DNA of 64,000 nucleotides from Erysipelotrichales bacterium (GTDB lineage: Bacteria > Bacillota_I > Bacilli_A > Erysipelotrichales > Erysipelotrichaceae). The notes beneath the pieces are model-generated. The model had not been told where the DNA came from. It was given only the letters and a program-made list of their open reading frames with translations, and searched no databases. The stretch covers positions 124,001 to 188,000 of the forward strand of contig CAJTIT010000001.1 in NCBI GenBank assembly GCA_910576345.1, read 5' to 3'. The translations under genes and the position numbers were made by a program. Shown one piece after another: positions 1 through 7,002 of this stretch; the first letter of the stretch is position 1; every line of letters starts with the position of its first letter.

Positions 1-336
1 GCATTGATTCAAGCGTATAAAACATGTCTTCCAATGATGCATGGTGTACCAAAAGATGTTGAATCGGGCATGTCTTGTGTATTTGCGGCCATTTTAAAAC
101 CATTTCTTCAGTTGATGGAAAATAATTACGAACAGCCGGTAGAGATGCTGGAAATACAGCTTGGAAAAGCGGATTCGATTGGCTATGACGTATGGAAAAA
201 GACTTGGTGCAACCTGAGTGAAAACGGCATTTTGGATCCTTTAAAAGTGGTTGTGCAGGCACTTCATAACGCGGTGTCTGTTTCATCCTTGCTGATTCGC
301 TGTGATGCGGCTGTATTGCTTGCACAAAACGATTGA
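1..336 (+). CDS. GroEL-like chaperonin, C-terminal fragment (5' end outside window)
   Basis: The reading frame is already open at base 1, so this is the last ~111 codons of a longer gene. The segment reading GILDPLKVVVQALHNAVSVS followed by a hydrophobic stretch aligns with the GroEL C-terminal equatorial domain (typically GIIDPTKVxRxALQNAASVA). The upstream IGYD segment matches the GFDAxTGE region. The match is divergent: the usual GGM-rich tail is missing and the gene ends AQND. GroEL folds proteins in the cytosol, but whether this copy is the housekeeping chaperonin or a diverged paralogue cannot be told from the fragment. A strong terminator follows. Confidence 0.6.
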   Translation, partial: ALIQAYKTCLPMMHGVPKDVESGMSCVFAAILKPFLQLMENNYEQPVEMLEIQLGKADSIGYDVWKKTWCNLSENGILDPLKVVVQALHNAVSVSSLLIRCDAAVLLAQND

Positions 337-342
337 AATATC

Positions 343-391
343 AATACCTGAATATTGGAATCCAAAGGGATGGAATATTGAGGTATTTTTC
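343..391 (+). terminator. Intrinsic terminator after the GroEL-like gene
   Basis: Long stem with AATACCT (343-349) pairing AGGTATT (381-387), extended by AATATT pairing and a GGAATCC/GGAT top, followed by a T run. Confidence 0.8.
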
Positions 392-414
392 ACATCCTTC
401 TCTCATTCTGGCGT

Positions 415-443
415 TTGCATACCTATATCGTATGTGATAAAAT
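415..443 (+). promoter_or_regulatory. Sigma-A-type promoter of the P1 peptidase gene
   Basis: TTGCAT (415-420), 17-bp spacer, TAAAAT (438-443) with a TG at 435-436, i.e. also an extended -10. It lies between the terminator and the gene. Confidence 0.65.
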
Positions 444-481
444 GAGCGACATAAACATACATGATTGGAGGTACAGCGACT

Positions 482-1435
482 ATGAAAGAAATAAGAATGA
501 GTGATATTAAGGGCATAGAAGTAGGACAGACGGAAAATAAAGAGGGCGGCAGTGGATGTACGGTGATTTTGTGCAAGGAAGGCTGTTTTGCCGGTGTAGA
601 TGTGCGAGGCGGCGGGCCTGCGACAAGAGAAACGGATTTATTGAATCCGATCAATATGGTACAGAAAATTCATGCCGTATGCCTGAGCGGCGGCTCCGCT
701 TTTGGATTGGATGCGGCCGGTGGTGTCATGCGTTATTTGGAAGAACAAAACTGCGGGCACGACATGGGATTTGTAAAAGTGCCAATAGTCTGCGGCGCTA
801 GTTTGTTTGATCTTGGTGTTGGCGATGCGTTTTGTCGGCCAGACAGTAAAATGGGCTATGAAGCATGTCTAAATATCCAAAAAGAAATCAAAGAAGGAAA
901 TGTTGGTGCCGGGTGTGGCGCAAGTGTAGGCAAATTCATGGGGAAGGAACATGCGATGAAAAGCGGATTGGGAACTTATGGAATCGAAGTTAACGGTCTT
1001 CAAGTTGCGGCAATAGTGGCAGTCAACGCTTGCGGAAATGTAATCGATGCGACAACCCAAACACAGCTTGCCGGCATATATCTAAATGATGATATCCTCT
1101 CAACCAAAGACGCACTGATTCAAATGTTAGAAAAGCCTTTGCCTGAAGGTAATACAACGATTGGATGTATCGTGACCAATGCCAAACTGGACAAGGCGAA
1201 ATGTAGCAAAGTGGCAGGCATCACCCATGATGCGTATGCCAGAGCCATACAGCCGGTTCACACAATGAGTGATGGTGATTCCATATTCGTTATGGCAACC
1301 GGAGAAGTGGATGCACAAACGGATGTGGTCGGCATTCTTGCGTGTGAATGTATGACAAACGCGATTCATCGTGCTGTAAAGCTAGCTGAAAGTGCATATG
1401 GTTTGAAAGCATGGAGAGATGTATGTAATCAATAA
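482..1435 (+). CDS. P1 family (DmpA/S58-type) peptidase
   Basis: Encodes 317 aa. P1-family proteins are N-terminal nucleophile hydrolases (L-aminopeptidase/D-esterase type) that self-cleave to expose a Ser/Thr. Visible signatures are the early GxxVGQ segment, DVRGGGPATRETDLL, LSGGSAFGLDAAGGVMR and the nucleophile region NTTIGCIVTNA near residue 220. No signal peptide, so probably cytoplasmic. The start at 482 is chosen because a GGAGG sits at 467-471; the in-frame ATG at 461 lies upstream of that site. It is monocistronic between terminators or promoters. The substrate is unknown. Family assignment is confident from the conserved glycine-rich motifs. Confidence 0.88.
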   Translation: MKEIRMSDIKGIEVGQTENKEGGSGCTVILCKEGCFAGVDVRGGGPATRETDLLNPINMVQKIHAVCLSGGSAFGLDAAGGVMRYLEEQNCGHDMGFVKVPIVCGASLFDLGVGDAFCRPDSKMGYEACLNIQKEIKEGNVGAGCGASVGKFMGKEHAMKSGLGTYGIEVNGLQVAAIVAVNACGNVIDATTQTQLAGIYLNDDILSTKDALIQMLEKPLPEGNTTIGCIVTNAKLDKAKCSKVAGITHDAYARAIQPVHTMSDGDSIFVMATGEVDAQTDVVGILACECMTNAIHRAVKLAESAYGLKAWRDVCNQ

Positions 1436-1474
1436 TGGGCAATTTTGTGAAATGTCATAAAAATAGAAAATTTA

Positions 1475-1504
1475 TTGTTACAAACATACAAAGTGTGGTA
1501 AAAT
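1475..1504 (+). promoter_or_regulatory. Promoter of the acidic membrane protein gene
   Basis: TTGTTA (1475-1480), 18-bp spacer, TAAAAT (1499-1504) preceded by TGG (extended -10). Confidence 0.55.
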
Positions 1505-1561
1505 GAGTTCATAATCATTGTTGTTTATGAAGTCTAAACAACGCTCAGGAGGAATTATAGA

Positions 1562-2662
1562 ATGAAAAATGATAATTTTCAGGATGATGAATTCGATTTG
1601 ACTGAAATGATCAATGCCTATGAAGAAGATGATGAACTGCGAAAAAAAATAGAAGAGATGAAGCAGGAAAATAAAAAAACAAACGAAACAGAACAAGAAA
1701 ATGACGTCAATTTTATTGAAGTGGACGCTAAGGAAGAAAAAGAGCCACAAAGTGACGGAGATAAAACGCTTGTCATTATGGACAATCAAAAACGCAGCGT
1801 CTTTAGTGAACCAAAACAAGATGAAGAAGAATCTGTTTATTTATATGAAAATCGTGAAGTTGAGGAAGAAGAAATCACAGAGGAAGATATAAAAGAATTT
1901 TTAGGTGAAGGTACAAAGCAAAAAAAACAGATAGACCCTAATAAAATGAATAAAACAATTACGTATGTGATTATTGGTTTTGTCGCAGTTTGTTTGTTAT
2001 TTGGCATCGGCTTTGGTGTAAAATTGTTATTGGATAATAACAGTACAGAGGAACAGGTTAGCGAAAAGAAAGATAAAGACGAAGATAAGGACAAAAACAA
2101 GGATCAAGATGTAAAAGATAAAAATAAAGACGATAACAAAGAAAACAACAAGCCGCAGACAAATGACAAGCCATCTTCAGACAACAGTATTCGTTTGGCA
2201 GAAATCAATGGATACATTAAGGATTATCAAGCTAAAATCGATGTATTGAATAAAAGTATTGAAGTAGAAGAAGAAAATATAAAAAATTATACAAAAGAAT
2301 ATGAAACAATAAGAGATCAAGAAGAACCAAAATTCTCAACTGCGTATTCAAACAGTGATTCGACTGCCAAAACATTAGAGACGGCCTATCATGAAGCACA
2401 GGCAGCCAGTGATGCAGATCCAGAAAATGAAGAAAGGAGAGCAAAGGCAGAGAAAGCGAAGACAGATTATGAGGATGCAAAGAAGGCAAGTGAAAATAAT
2501 TATCAAGCTTGGCAGGATGTAAAAAAGAAGATGGATACTGCCAAAGCAAATAAGGAAAAATCGGAGCAGAATAAGAATAATTATGTAAATACAATCAATG
2601 ATTATCAAAATGAAATTGAAAAACTTCAAAAAGAAAGAGAAGAATTACAGAAGAAAGAGTGA
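1562..2662 (+). CDS. Acidic single-pass membrane protein with extracellular coiled coil
   Basis: Encodes 366 aa of unrecognised family. The N-terminal ~130 residues are cytoplasmic-looking and very acidic. A single hydrophobic segment follows at about residues 133-154 (TYVIIGFVAVCLLFGIGFGV). Next comes a low-complexity Lys/Asp/Asn linker at ~165-205, then a heptad-rich coiled coil to the C-terminus. With positive residues before the membrane segment on one side and the K/D linker on the other, a cytoplasm-in, coiled-coil-out topology is likely. AGGAGG at 1548-1553 fixes the start. The shape resembles envelope or divisome spacer proteins, but no specific function can be assigned. A terminator overlaps the stop codon. 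Confidence 0.7.
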   Translation: MKNDNFQDDEFDLTEMINAYEEDDELRKKIEEMKQENKKTNETEQENDVNFIEVDAKEEKEPQSDGDKTLVIMDNQKRSVFSEPKQDEEESVYLYENREVEEEEITEEDIKEFLGEGTKQKKQIDPNKMNKTITYVIIGFVAVCLLFGIGFGVKLLLDNNSTEEQVSEKKDKDEDKDKNKDQDVKDKNKDDNKENNKPQTNDKPSSDNSIRLAEINGYIKDYQAKIDVLNKSIEVEEENIKNYTKEYETIRDQEEPKFSTAYSNSDSTAKTLETAYHEAQAASDADPENEERRAKAEKAKTDYEDAKKASENNYQAWQDVKKKMDTAKANKEKSEQNKNNYVNTINDYQNEIEKLQKEREELQKKE

Positions 2663-2678
2663 TCATCACTCTTTTTGT
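2654..2678 (+). terminator. Terminator overlapping the stop of the coiled-coil gene
   Basis: AAAGAGTGA / TCACTCTTT perfect stem with 3-nt loop and T run; the 5' arm includes the stop codon. Confidence 0.85.
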
Positions 2679-2758
2679 AATGCAAAGGATCAGAATGTTT
2701 TACAAAGGGAATGCATAAACTAGATATATATCAGTTTTGTAATGTTAAGTAGAAATAA

Positions 2759-2787
2759 TTGTCACAAAAAACATACAATGATATAAT
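2759..2787 (+). promoter_or_regulatory. Sigma-A promoter of the O-antigen ligase-like gene
   Basis: TTGTCA (2759-2764), exactly 17 bp, TATAAT (2782-2787). Near-consensus and well placed before the SD at 2804-2809. Confidence 0.85.
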
Positions 2788-2815
2788 GTTACCGATAAAA
2801 GATGGGAGGAATCGC

Positions 2816-4021
2816 ATGCTGAAAAATCGAATACTTGCTTTTTTGCATCGCAAGTTTGACGGTTATTGTTTTGAAGAATACATGATAATGGCTGTTGTCT
2901 GCTGCATGTTTCTTCCTTTTTATATTTCTTTGACAGCTGTTGTCGTCGCAGCTCTCTATATGATCGGCAAAAACAAAATACCGGCACTTTTCAAACAGTA
3001 TCCATCCGCCAAATGGATGATGCTGTTTTGCATTCTGACGTTCTTTGTTTCTTTGTTTCACAACAATCAACTGGGCGCTTTATGTTCCATTGGACTGATC
3101 ATTGTATTTTTATTTATATTGTTTTATCGCTCCATCATTACACCAAGATTGTTTGAATTGATCACCGATGCTTGTTGTATTATCTCTTTGTTTTGTTTTG
3201 CATGGGCATTATTGGAATATCATTCCATTATCAACAGTTTGGATTATGAAGTATTCAGTCTACAAATTGAGGATGATCCATCTCATCGTGTCAACTCTAC
3301 ATTTTTTAATGCAAATTATTATGCGATGATGGTAGAATTTCTCATATTGATCTGCGTATATAAAATGATGAATGCGAAAACACCAAGACGAATCGTATTT
3401 TACATTATTACAATCAGCTGTAACTTATTTGGTTTGTATCTTAGCGGATGCAGAACCGCATGGATACCGTTTTTGCTTACGTTGCCGTTGATGTTTTTAT
3501 TGAACAATCATCGCCGCTTTTTCATGAGTACGTTGGCGCTTATGATCGTATTTGGTATCATGGTGTTGATCGATCCGGAAATTTTCCCACGCTCTGATAG
3601 TTTTATGAAGTACTTGGAAATTCGTTTGGATATATGGCAGGCAGCCTTGAAAGGCATACAGGCACATCCGCTGTTTGGACAAGGACCACTTACTTATTAT
3701 CATTCGTATATGCTGTATGGTGGTCCGCCAACGGAACATGCACATAGTGTGTATTTAGATCCATTTTTGAGTTTTGGCATCATCGGTGTATGTCTGATTG
3801 GCATATACTTCTATCAAAATGGTAAAGAAGTATATCGTCTTTATAAATACAAATATAATGTGCGTTTATTTTCCTTGATTCTCGCCTTTATATTGACTGT
3901 TATGATTCATGGTATATTGGATTATACGATTTTCTGGGTACAGACAGGTTTGTTATTTTTACTTGTTCTATCTGCTTCCGGCATGTATTTCAATCAAAAA
4001 GCGCTCAAGAATAAGATATAG
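2816..4021 (+). CDS. O-antigen ligase/polymerase-like (Wzy/WaaL) membrane protein
   Basis: Encodes 401 aa, polytopic, with about ten hydrophobic segments. The family marks are the central loop with a STFFNANYYA-like segment, the short GCRTAWIPF motif and the C-terminal GQGPLTYYHSY...EHAHSVYLDPFLSFGIIG region. The last resembles the Wzy_C (O-antigen ligase) signature with its conserved His residues. Members transfer or polymerise lipid-linked glycans on the outer face of the membrane. The start is placed at ATG 2816 because a near-consensus promoter lies at 2759-2787 and GGGAGG at 2804-2809. The next gene (DUF1146) is 16 bp downstream and likely co-transcribed. The exact glycan is unknown. Confidence 0.75.
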   Translation: MLKNRILAFLHRKFDGYCFEEYMIMAVVCCMFLPFYISLTAVVVAALYMIGKNKIPALFKQYPSAKWMMLFCILTFFVSLFHNNQLGALCSIGLIIVFLFILFYRSIITPRLFELITDACCIISLFCFAWALLEYHSIINSLDYEVFSLQIEDDPSHRVNSTFFNANYYAMMVEFLILICVYKMMNAKTPRRIVFYIITISCNLFGLYLSGCRTAWIPFLLTLPLMFLLNNHRRFFMSTLALMIVFGIMVLIDPEIFPRSDSFMKYLEIRLDIWQAALKGIQAHPLFGQGPLTYYHSYMLYGGPPTEHAHSVYLDPFLSFGIIGVCLIGIYFYQNGKEVYRLYKYKYNVRLFSLILAFILTVMIHGILDYTIFWVQTGLLFLLVLSASGMYFNQKALKNKI

Positions 4022-4037
4022 CCAAGGAGGAAATAAC

Positions 4038-4241
4038 ATGGAATTTTCATTTTTGCAAATCAGCGTGCATTTGCTTTGCGCCGCCGCTAGCTTTTATGCA
4101 TTGAGCGCCATTAAATTTGAACGTTTCTGCGATGTCAGAAAACCAATGAAAGTACAGTTTTTACTGCTTCTGGTTTCACTGGCGCTTGGGTATCTGGTCG
4201 CCCAGTTTTTATTCGCATTAACGATATATAACGGTATGTGA
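4038..4241 (+). CDS. DUF1146 (YwzB-like) small membrane protein
   Basis: Encodes 67 aa with two hydrophobic helices (about residues 6-24 and 41-63). The second contains SLALGYLVAQFLF, which resembles the DUF1146/YwzB family. In Bacillus, ywzB lies near murAA-spoIID-spoIIQ, and here the gene directly precedes spoIID, which supports the call. AAGGAGG at 4023-4029 fixes the start. The function of the family is not established. It probably shares the promoter of the upstream ligase-like gene and ends at the 4260-4299 terminator. Confidence 0.7.
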   Translation: MEFSFLQISVHLLCAAASFYALSAIKFERFCDVRKPMKVQFLLLLVSLALGYLVAQFLFALTIYNGM

Positions 4242-4247
4242 AAATCA

Positions 4248-4277
4248 GACATAGGTATCGCATCACTTTCATACACT
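4248..4277 (+). promoter_or_regulatory. Candidate sigma-E promoter of spoIID
   Basis: GACATAGG (4248-4255), 14-bp spacer, CATACACT (4270-4277). The -10 matches the Bacillus sigma-E consensus CATACAMT fully; the -35 matches GTCATATT at 5 of 8. It lies inside the terminator hairpin of the preceding operon. Confidence 0.5.
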
Positions 4278-4299
4278 TTGTATGAAGGTGATGCTTTTT
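4260..4299 (+). terminator. Terminator overlapping the spoIID start
   Basis: 16-bp stem (4260-4275 with 4279-4294, one G-T pair), loop CTT, then TTTTT at 4295-4299. The 3' arm contains the spoIID SD and the T run contains its TTG start. Confidence 0.85.
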
Positions 4300-5230
4300 G
4301 AAATTGTATATTCGACTATTATTCAGCGTCTGTATTGTGATCGTATCCTTTTTGATGTGGGTGCATGCAGAAAAAAAGCCGCAAACAAAAATAAAACAAA
4401 TACAGCATAAAGAAGAAACAAAGCAAGAAGAACAAAAACAGCCGCAAATGGTACATATCAAACGAAAAGACGGCACACAATTAACATTAGAACTGGAAAC
4501 TTATTTGATTGGTGTTGTTGGTAGTGAAATGAGCGCAGATTTTGAATTGGAAGCACTGAAGGCACAGGCTGTTGCGGCGCGTACATTTGCCGCACAAAGA
4601 AATTTTCAAGTGGATGACACCACATCTTCACAAGTTTATCAAGATGACGAACAGCTGAAAGTGGTATGGGGCAACAATTATGCATCTTATCGCAAAAAAA
4701 TCAAGCAAGCTGTGGATGAAACCAAAGGAAACGTGCTGACGTATCAAGACACGTATATTACCGCCGCATTTTTCTCTTCCAGCTGTGGGCATACGAATAA
4801 TTCTGAAGATTATTGGAAAAATGCTTCACCTTATTTACGAAGTGTGGAAAGTCCTTGGGATTTAGAAATTGACGGAAACAAGCAAGAAGTTTCATGGTTC
4901 ATACAAGACTTTTCCACACAGTTGGGATTTCAGACAAATGTAACAAGCATCTCCCAACCCGTTCTTTATGACAGCGGGTATGTAAAAACAATCACAATTG
5001 ACGGCATCGTATTCACCGGCAGAGAAATCAGAGAAAAGCTACAGCTTCGCTCATCTGCATTTACAATAAAAAAAGAAGGAAATCAAATGATCATAACCAC
5101 CTATGGATTTGGACATGGAATTGGTATGTCACAATATGGAGCGAATGCGATGGCAAAGCAAGGAAAGACGTGGGAAGAAATCGTTCGCCATTATTATCAG
5201 AATGTGGAAATCACCACGCTGGATGTATAG
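4298..5230 (+). CDS. spoIID: Stage II sporulation protein D (peptidoglycan lytic enzyme)
   Basis: Encodes 310 aa. SpoIID is a membrane-anchored lytic transglycosylase that, with SpoIIM/SpoIIP, remodels septal peptidoglycan during engulfment. Residues 1-24 form one N-terminal membrane anchor. The SpoIID domain carries VVGSEM with the catalytic-type Glu, LKAQAVAARTFA, and the C-terminal GFGHGIGMSQYGANAMA and HYYQNVEI signatures. The start is a TTG: an in-frame stop at 4289 leaves only TTG 4298 or 4304. The SD GAAGGTGATG lies at 4284-4293. spoIIQ follows, as in Bacillus. A candidate sigma-E promoter sits immediately upstream. Confidence 0.92.
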   Translation: MKLYIRLLFSVCIVIVSFLMWVHAEKKPQTKIKQIQHKEETKQEEQKQPQMVHIKRKDGTQLTLELETYLIGVVGSEMSADFELEALKAQAVAARTFAAQRNFQVDDTTSSQVYQDDEQLKVVWGNNYASYRKKIKQAVDETKGNVLTYQDTYITAAFFSSSCGHTNNSEDYWKNASPYLRSVESPWDLEIDGNKQEVSWFIQDFSTQLGFQTNVTSISQPVLYDSGYVKTITIDGIVFTGREIREKLQLRSSAFTIKKEGNQMIITTYGFGHGIGMSQYGANAMAKQGKTWEEIVRHYYQNVEITTLDV

Positions 5231-5253
5231 AGAACAAAAACAAGGGTATAATC
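5225..5253 (+). promoter_or_regulatory. Candidate sigma-F promoter of spoIIQ
   Basis: GTATA (5225-5229), 14-bp spacer, then GGGTATAAT (5244-5252), which fits GGNNANANT, the sigma-F/G -10. Bacillus spoIIQ is sigma-F controlled, so position and sequence agree. Confidence 0.6.
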
Positions 5254-5272
5254 ACCCATAGAGGTGATGAAA

Positions 5273-5890
5273 ATGTATACTTATACAAAAAAGAAAAACC
5301 ATAGAAAAGTATTGTTGATTGGGTCTATGACGCTGATTTTAATCGCAGCCGTACTTGGATTATCGTATCTGATGACACAAAGGCCATCCGCTGATGTACC
5401 AGTAAGTGCGGAAGAAACAACCGTACCGGTCATTGCGCTTCCAAAAGAAGCGGAAAAAGCAAAGCGGCCTTATAAAGTAGAAGCCAATATCGTTTTGGAC
5501 TATTACGACGGGCAGGAAAAAGATATCCGGGATATGACCAAATTTGAAGGTACTTATCGAGCCAATCAAGGTATCGATTATGCGTTGGATGATCAAGAAT
5601 TTGACGTGCTGGCGATTTTCAGCGGTGAAGTCGTTGATGTCAAGGAAGACCCGCTGTTTGGTCAATCCTGTACGATCAAGAGTGATCAGCTGACGATTAC
5701 CTATCAAAGCTTGAAAGACATGAAGAAGAGCGTTGGAGATCAAGTCAGTCAAGGAGATGCGATATCTTTGGCATCTACCAATATCTATAATAAGGATCTA
5801 GGCAATCATCTGCATATCGTCGTAGAAAAAGATGGAGTACGCATCGATCCGGAAGATATCTATGGCAAGTCTTTACAAGAATTACAATAG
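5273..5890 (+). CDS. spoIIQ: Stage II sporulation protein Q (degenerate M23/LytM domain)
   Basis: Encodes 205 aa. SpoIIQ is the forespore half of the SpoIIQ-SpoIIIAH channel or zipper across the septum. A short basic N-terminus precedes one membrane segment (~residues 14-35). The LytM-like domain spans about 65-200. The zinc His of HxGxD is replaced by Asn (residue ~98, NQGID), while the C-terminal HLH is present, so endopeptidase activity is unlikely; Bacillus SpoIIQ is similarly degenerate, whereas clostridial SpoIIQ usually keeps the His. The start at 5273 is set by GAGGTG at 5261-5266. The gene follows spoIID and ends in a terminator. Confidence 0.88.
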   Translation: MYTYTKKKNHRKVLLIGSMTLILIAAVLGLSYLMTQRPSADVPVSAEETTVPVIALPKEAEKAKRPYKVEANIVLDYYDGQEKDIRDMTKFEGTYRANQGIDYALDDQEFDVLAIFSGEVVDVKEDPLFGQSCTIKSDQLTITYQSLKDMKKSVGDQVSQGDAISLASTNIYNKDLGNHLHIVVEKDGVRIDPEDIYGKSLQELQ

Positions 5891-5914
5891 TGTCGTCTCC
5901 ACAGCGGCACTGTT
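5889..5914 (+). terminator. Terminator after spoIIQ
   Basis: AGTG-CG / CG-CACT stem with single-base mismatches, then GTTTT. Moderately strong. Confidence 0.55.
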
Positions 5915-5950
5915 TTAATTTCACTTTTTTTATACGGCGCTGGAAAAATA

Positions 5951-5959
5951 TGTTATAAT
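5951..5959 (+). promoter_or_regulatory. Extended -10 promoter of mbl
   Basis: TGTTATAAT: perfect TATAAT at 5954-5959 with TGn in front; no clear -35. Confidence 0.55.
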
Positions 5960-5988
5960 GGTGTCGATGCGAAATGGAGGCATGAAAA

Positions 5989-6981
5989 ATGAACTTTTTT
6001 TCAAAAGAAGTGGGTATCGACTTAGGTACTGCAAATTTATTGATTTATGTCAAAGGCGAAGGCATCGTCATTGATGAGCCTAGCGTTGTAGCGATAGATG
6101 CAGAAACAAAAAAATGTTTGGCCGCCGGTCAGGAAGCAAAAGATATGTTGGGACGAACGCCGGGTAGAGTATTGGCCATTCGTCCATTGAAAGACGGTGT
6201 GATTGCAGATTTCGAAGTAACGGAGATCATGTTGAATTTTTTCTTAAAAAAATTGGAACTCAAAGGTATGTTTCGCCGTCCGATTATTCTGATTTGCTGC
6301 CCAAGCAATATCACAAGTGTAGAGCGCAATGCGATTCGTGATAGTGCGTATCGTGCAGGTGCAAAAAAAGTCTACATTGAAGAAGAACCAAAAGTAGCGG
6401 CAGTTGGTGCCGGATTAGATATTTCCAAACCAAGCGGCTGTATGGTACTTGATATCGGCGGGGGAACGACGGATGTTGCGGTGCTTTCCCTTGGCGAAAT
6501 CGTCTCATCCACTTCTTTAAAGATTGCCGGAGATACATTGGACAAAGATATTTTAAAATTTGTGAAAGAAGAAAAGAAGCTGTTGATTGGAGATCGTACC
6601 GCAGAAGAAATCAAAAAATCAGTGGGAACAGCATGGAAAGGATCCCGACATGATTCTATTGAAGTTAGCGGACGTGACCTTGTGACCGGTCTTCCTCATA
6701 CGATTACATTGACAAGTGAACAAATCGAAGAAAGCATGCGTGAATCTTTACAGGAAATTGTGCGTGCATGCAAAACAGTGCTGGAACAGACACCGCCGGA
6801 GCTTGCCAGTGATATTGTTACACGCGGTATCGTACTGACAGGCGGCGGTGCGCTATTACATGGCATTGATGAATTGTTAAGAAACGAACTGCATATTCCG
6901 GTCTATGTGGCAGATAATGCGCTTCGCTGTGTTGCGGAAGGCACCGGTGTCATGCTGGAAAATCTGCATTTGATTGGATAG
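5989..6981 (+). CDS. mbl: MreB/Mbl-type actin-like cell shape protein
   Basis: Encodes 330 aa, normal for the family. Bacterial actin forming membrane-associated filaments that guide lateral wall synthesis. The nucleotide-binding motifs are visible: IDLGTANLLIYVKG at the N-terminus, LDIGGGTTDVAVLSLG near residue 155, and IVLTGGGALLHGIDELL near the C-terminus. GGAGG at 5976-5980 selects ATG 5989 over the ATG at 5982. In Bacillus, spoIIID lies directly before mbl; here the 98-bp gap to spoIIQ leaves no room for it. Mbl rather than MreB is inferred from the spoIIQ context, not from sequence alone. Confidence 0.88.
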   Translation: MNFFSKEVGIDLGTANLLIYVKGEGIVIDEPSVVAIDAETKKCLAAGQEAKDMLGRTPGRVLAIRPLKDGVIADFEVTEIMLNFFLKKLELKGMFRRPIILICCPSNITSVERNAIRDSAYRAGAKKVYIEEEPKVAAVGAGLDISKPSGCMVLDIGGGTTDVAVLSLGEIVSSTSLKIAGDTLDKDILKFVKEEKKLLIGDRTAEEIKKSVGTAWKGSRHDSIEVSGRDLVTGLPHTITLTSEQIEESMRESLQEIVRACKTVLEQTPPELASDIVTRGIVLTGGGALLHGIDELLRNELHIPVYVADNALRCVAEGTGVMLENLHLIG

Positions 6982-7002
6982 TGTCAAAGGGAGGTGAAGG
7001 CA

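Noticed and set aside
2232-2629. Minus-strand ORFs opposite the coiled-coil gene
   Set aside because: Antisense frames of a low-complexity Lys/Glu coding region without start signals.
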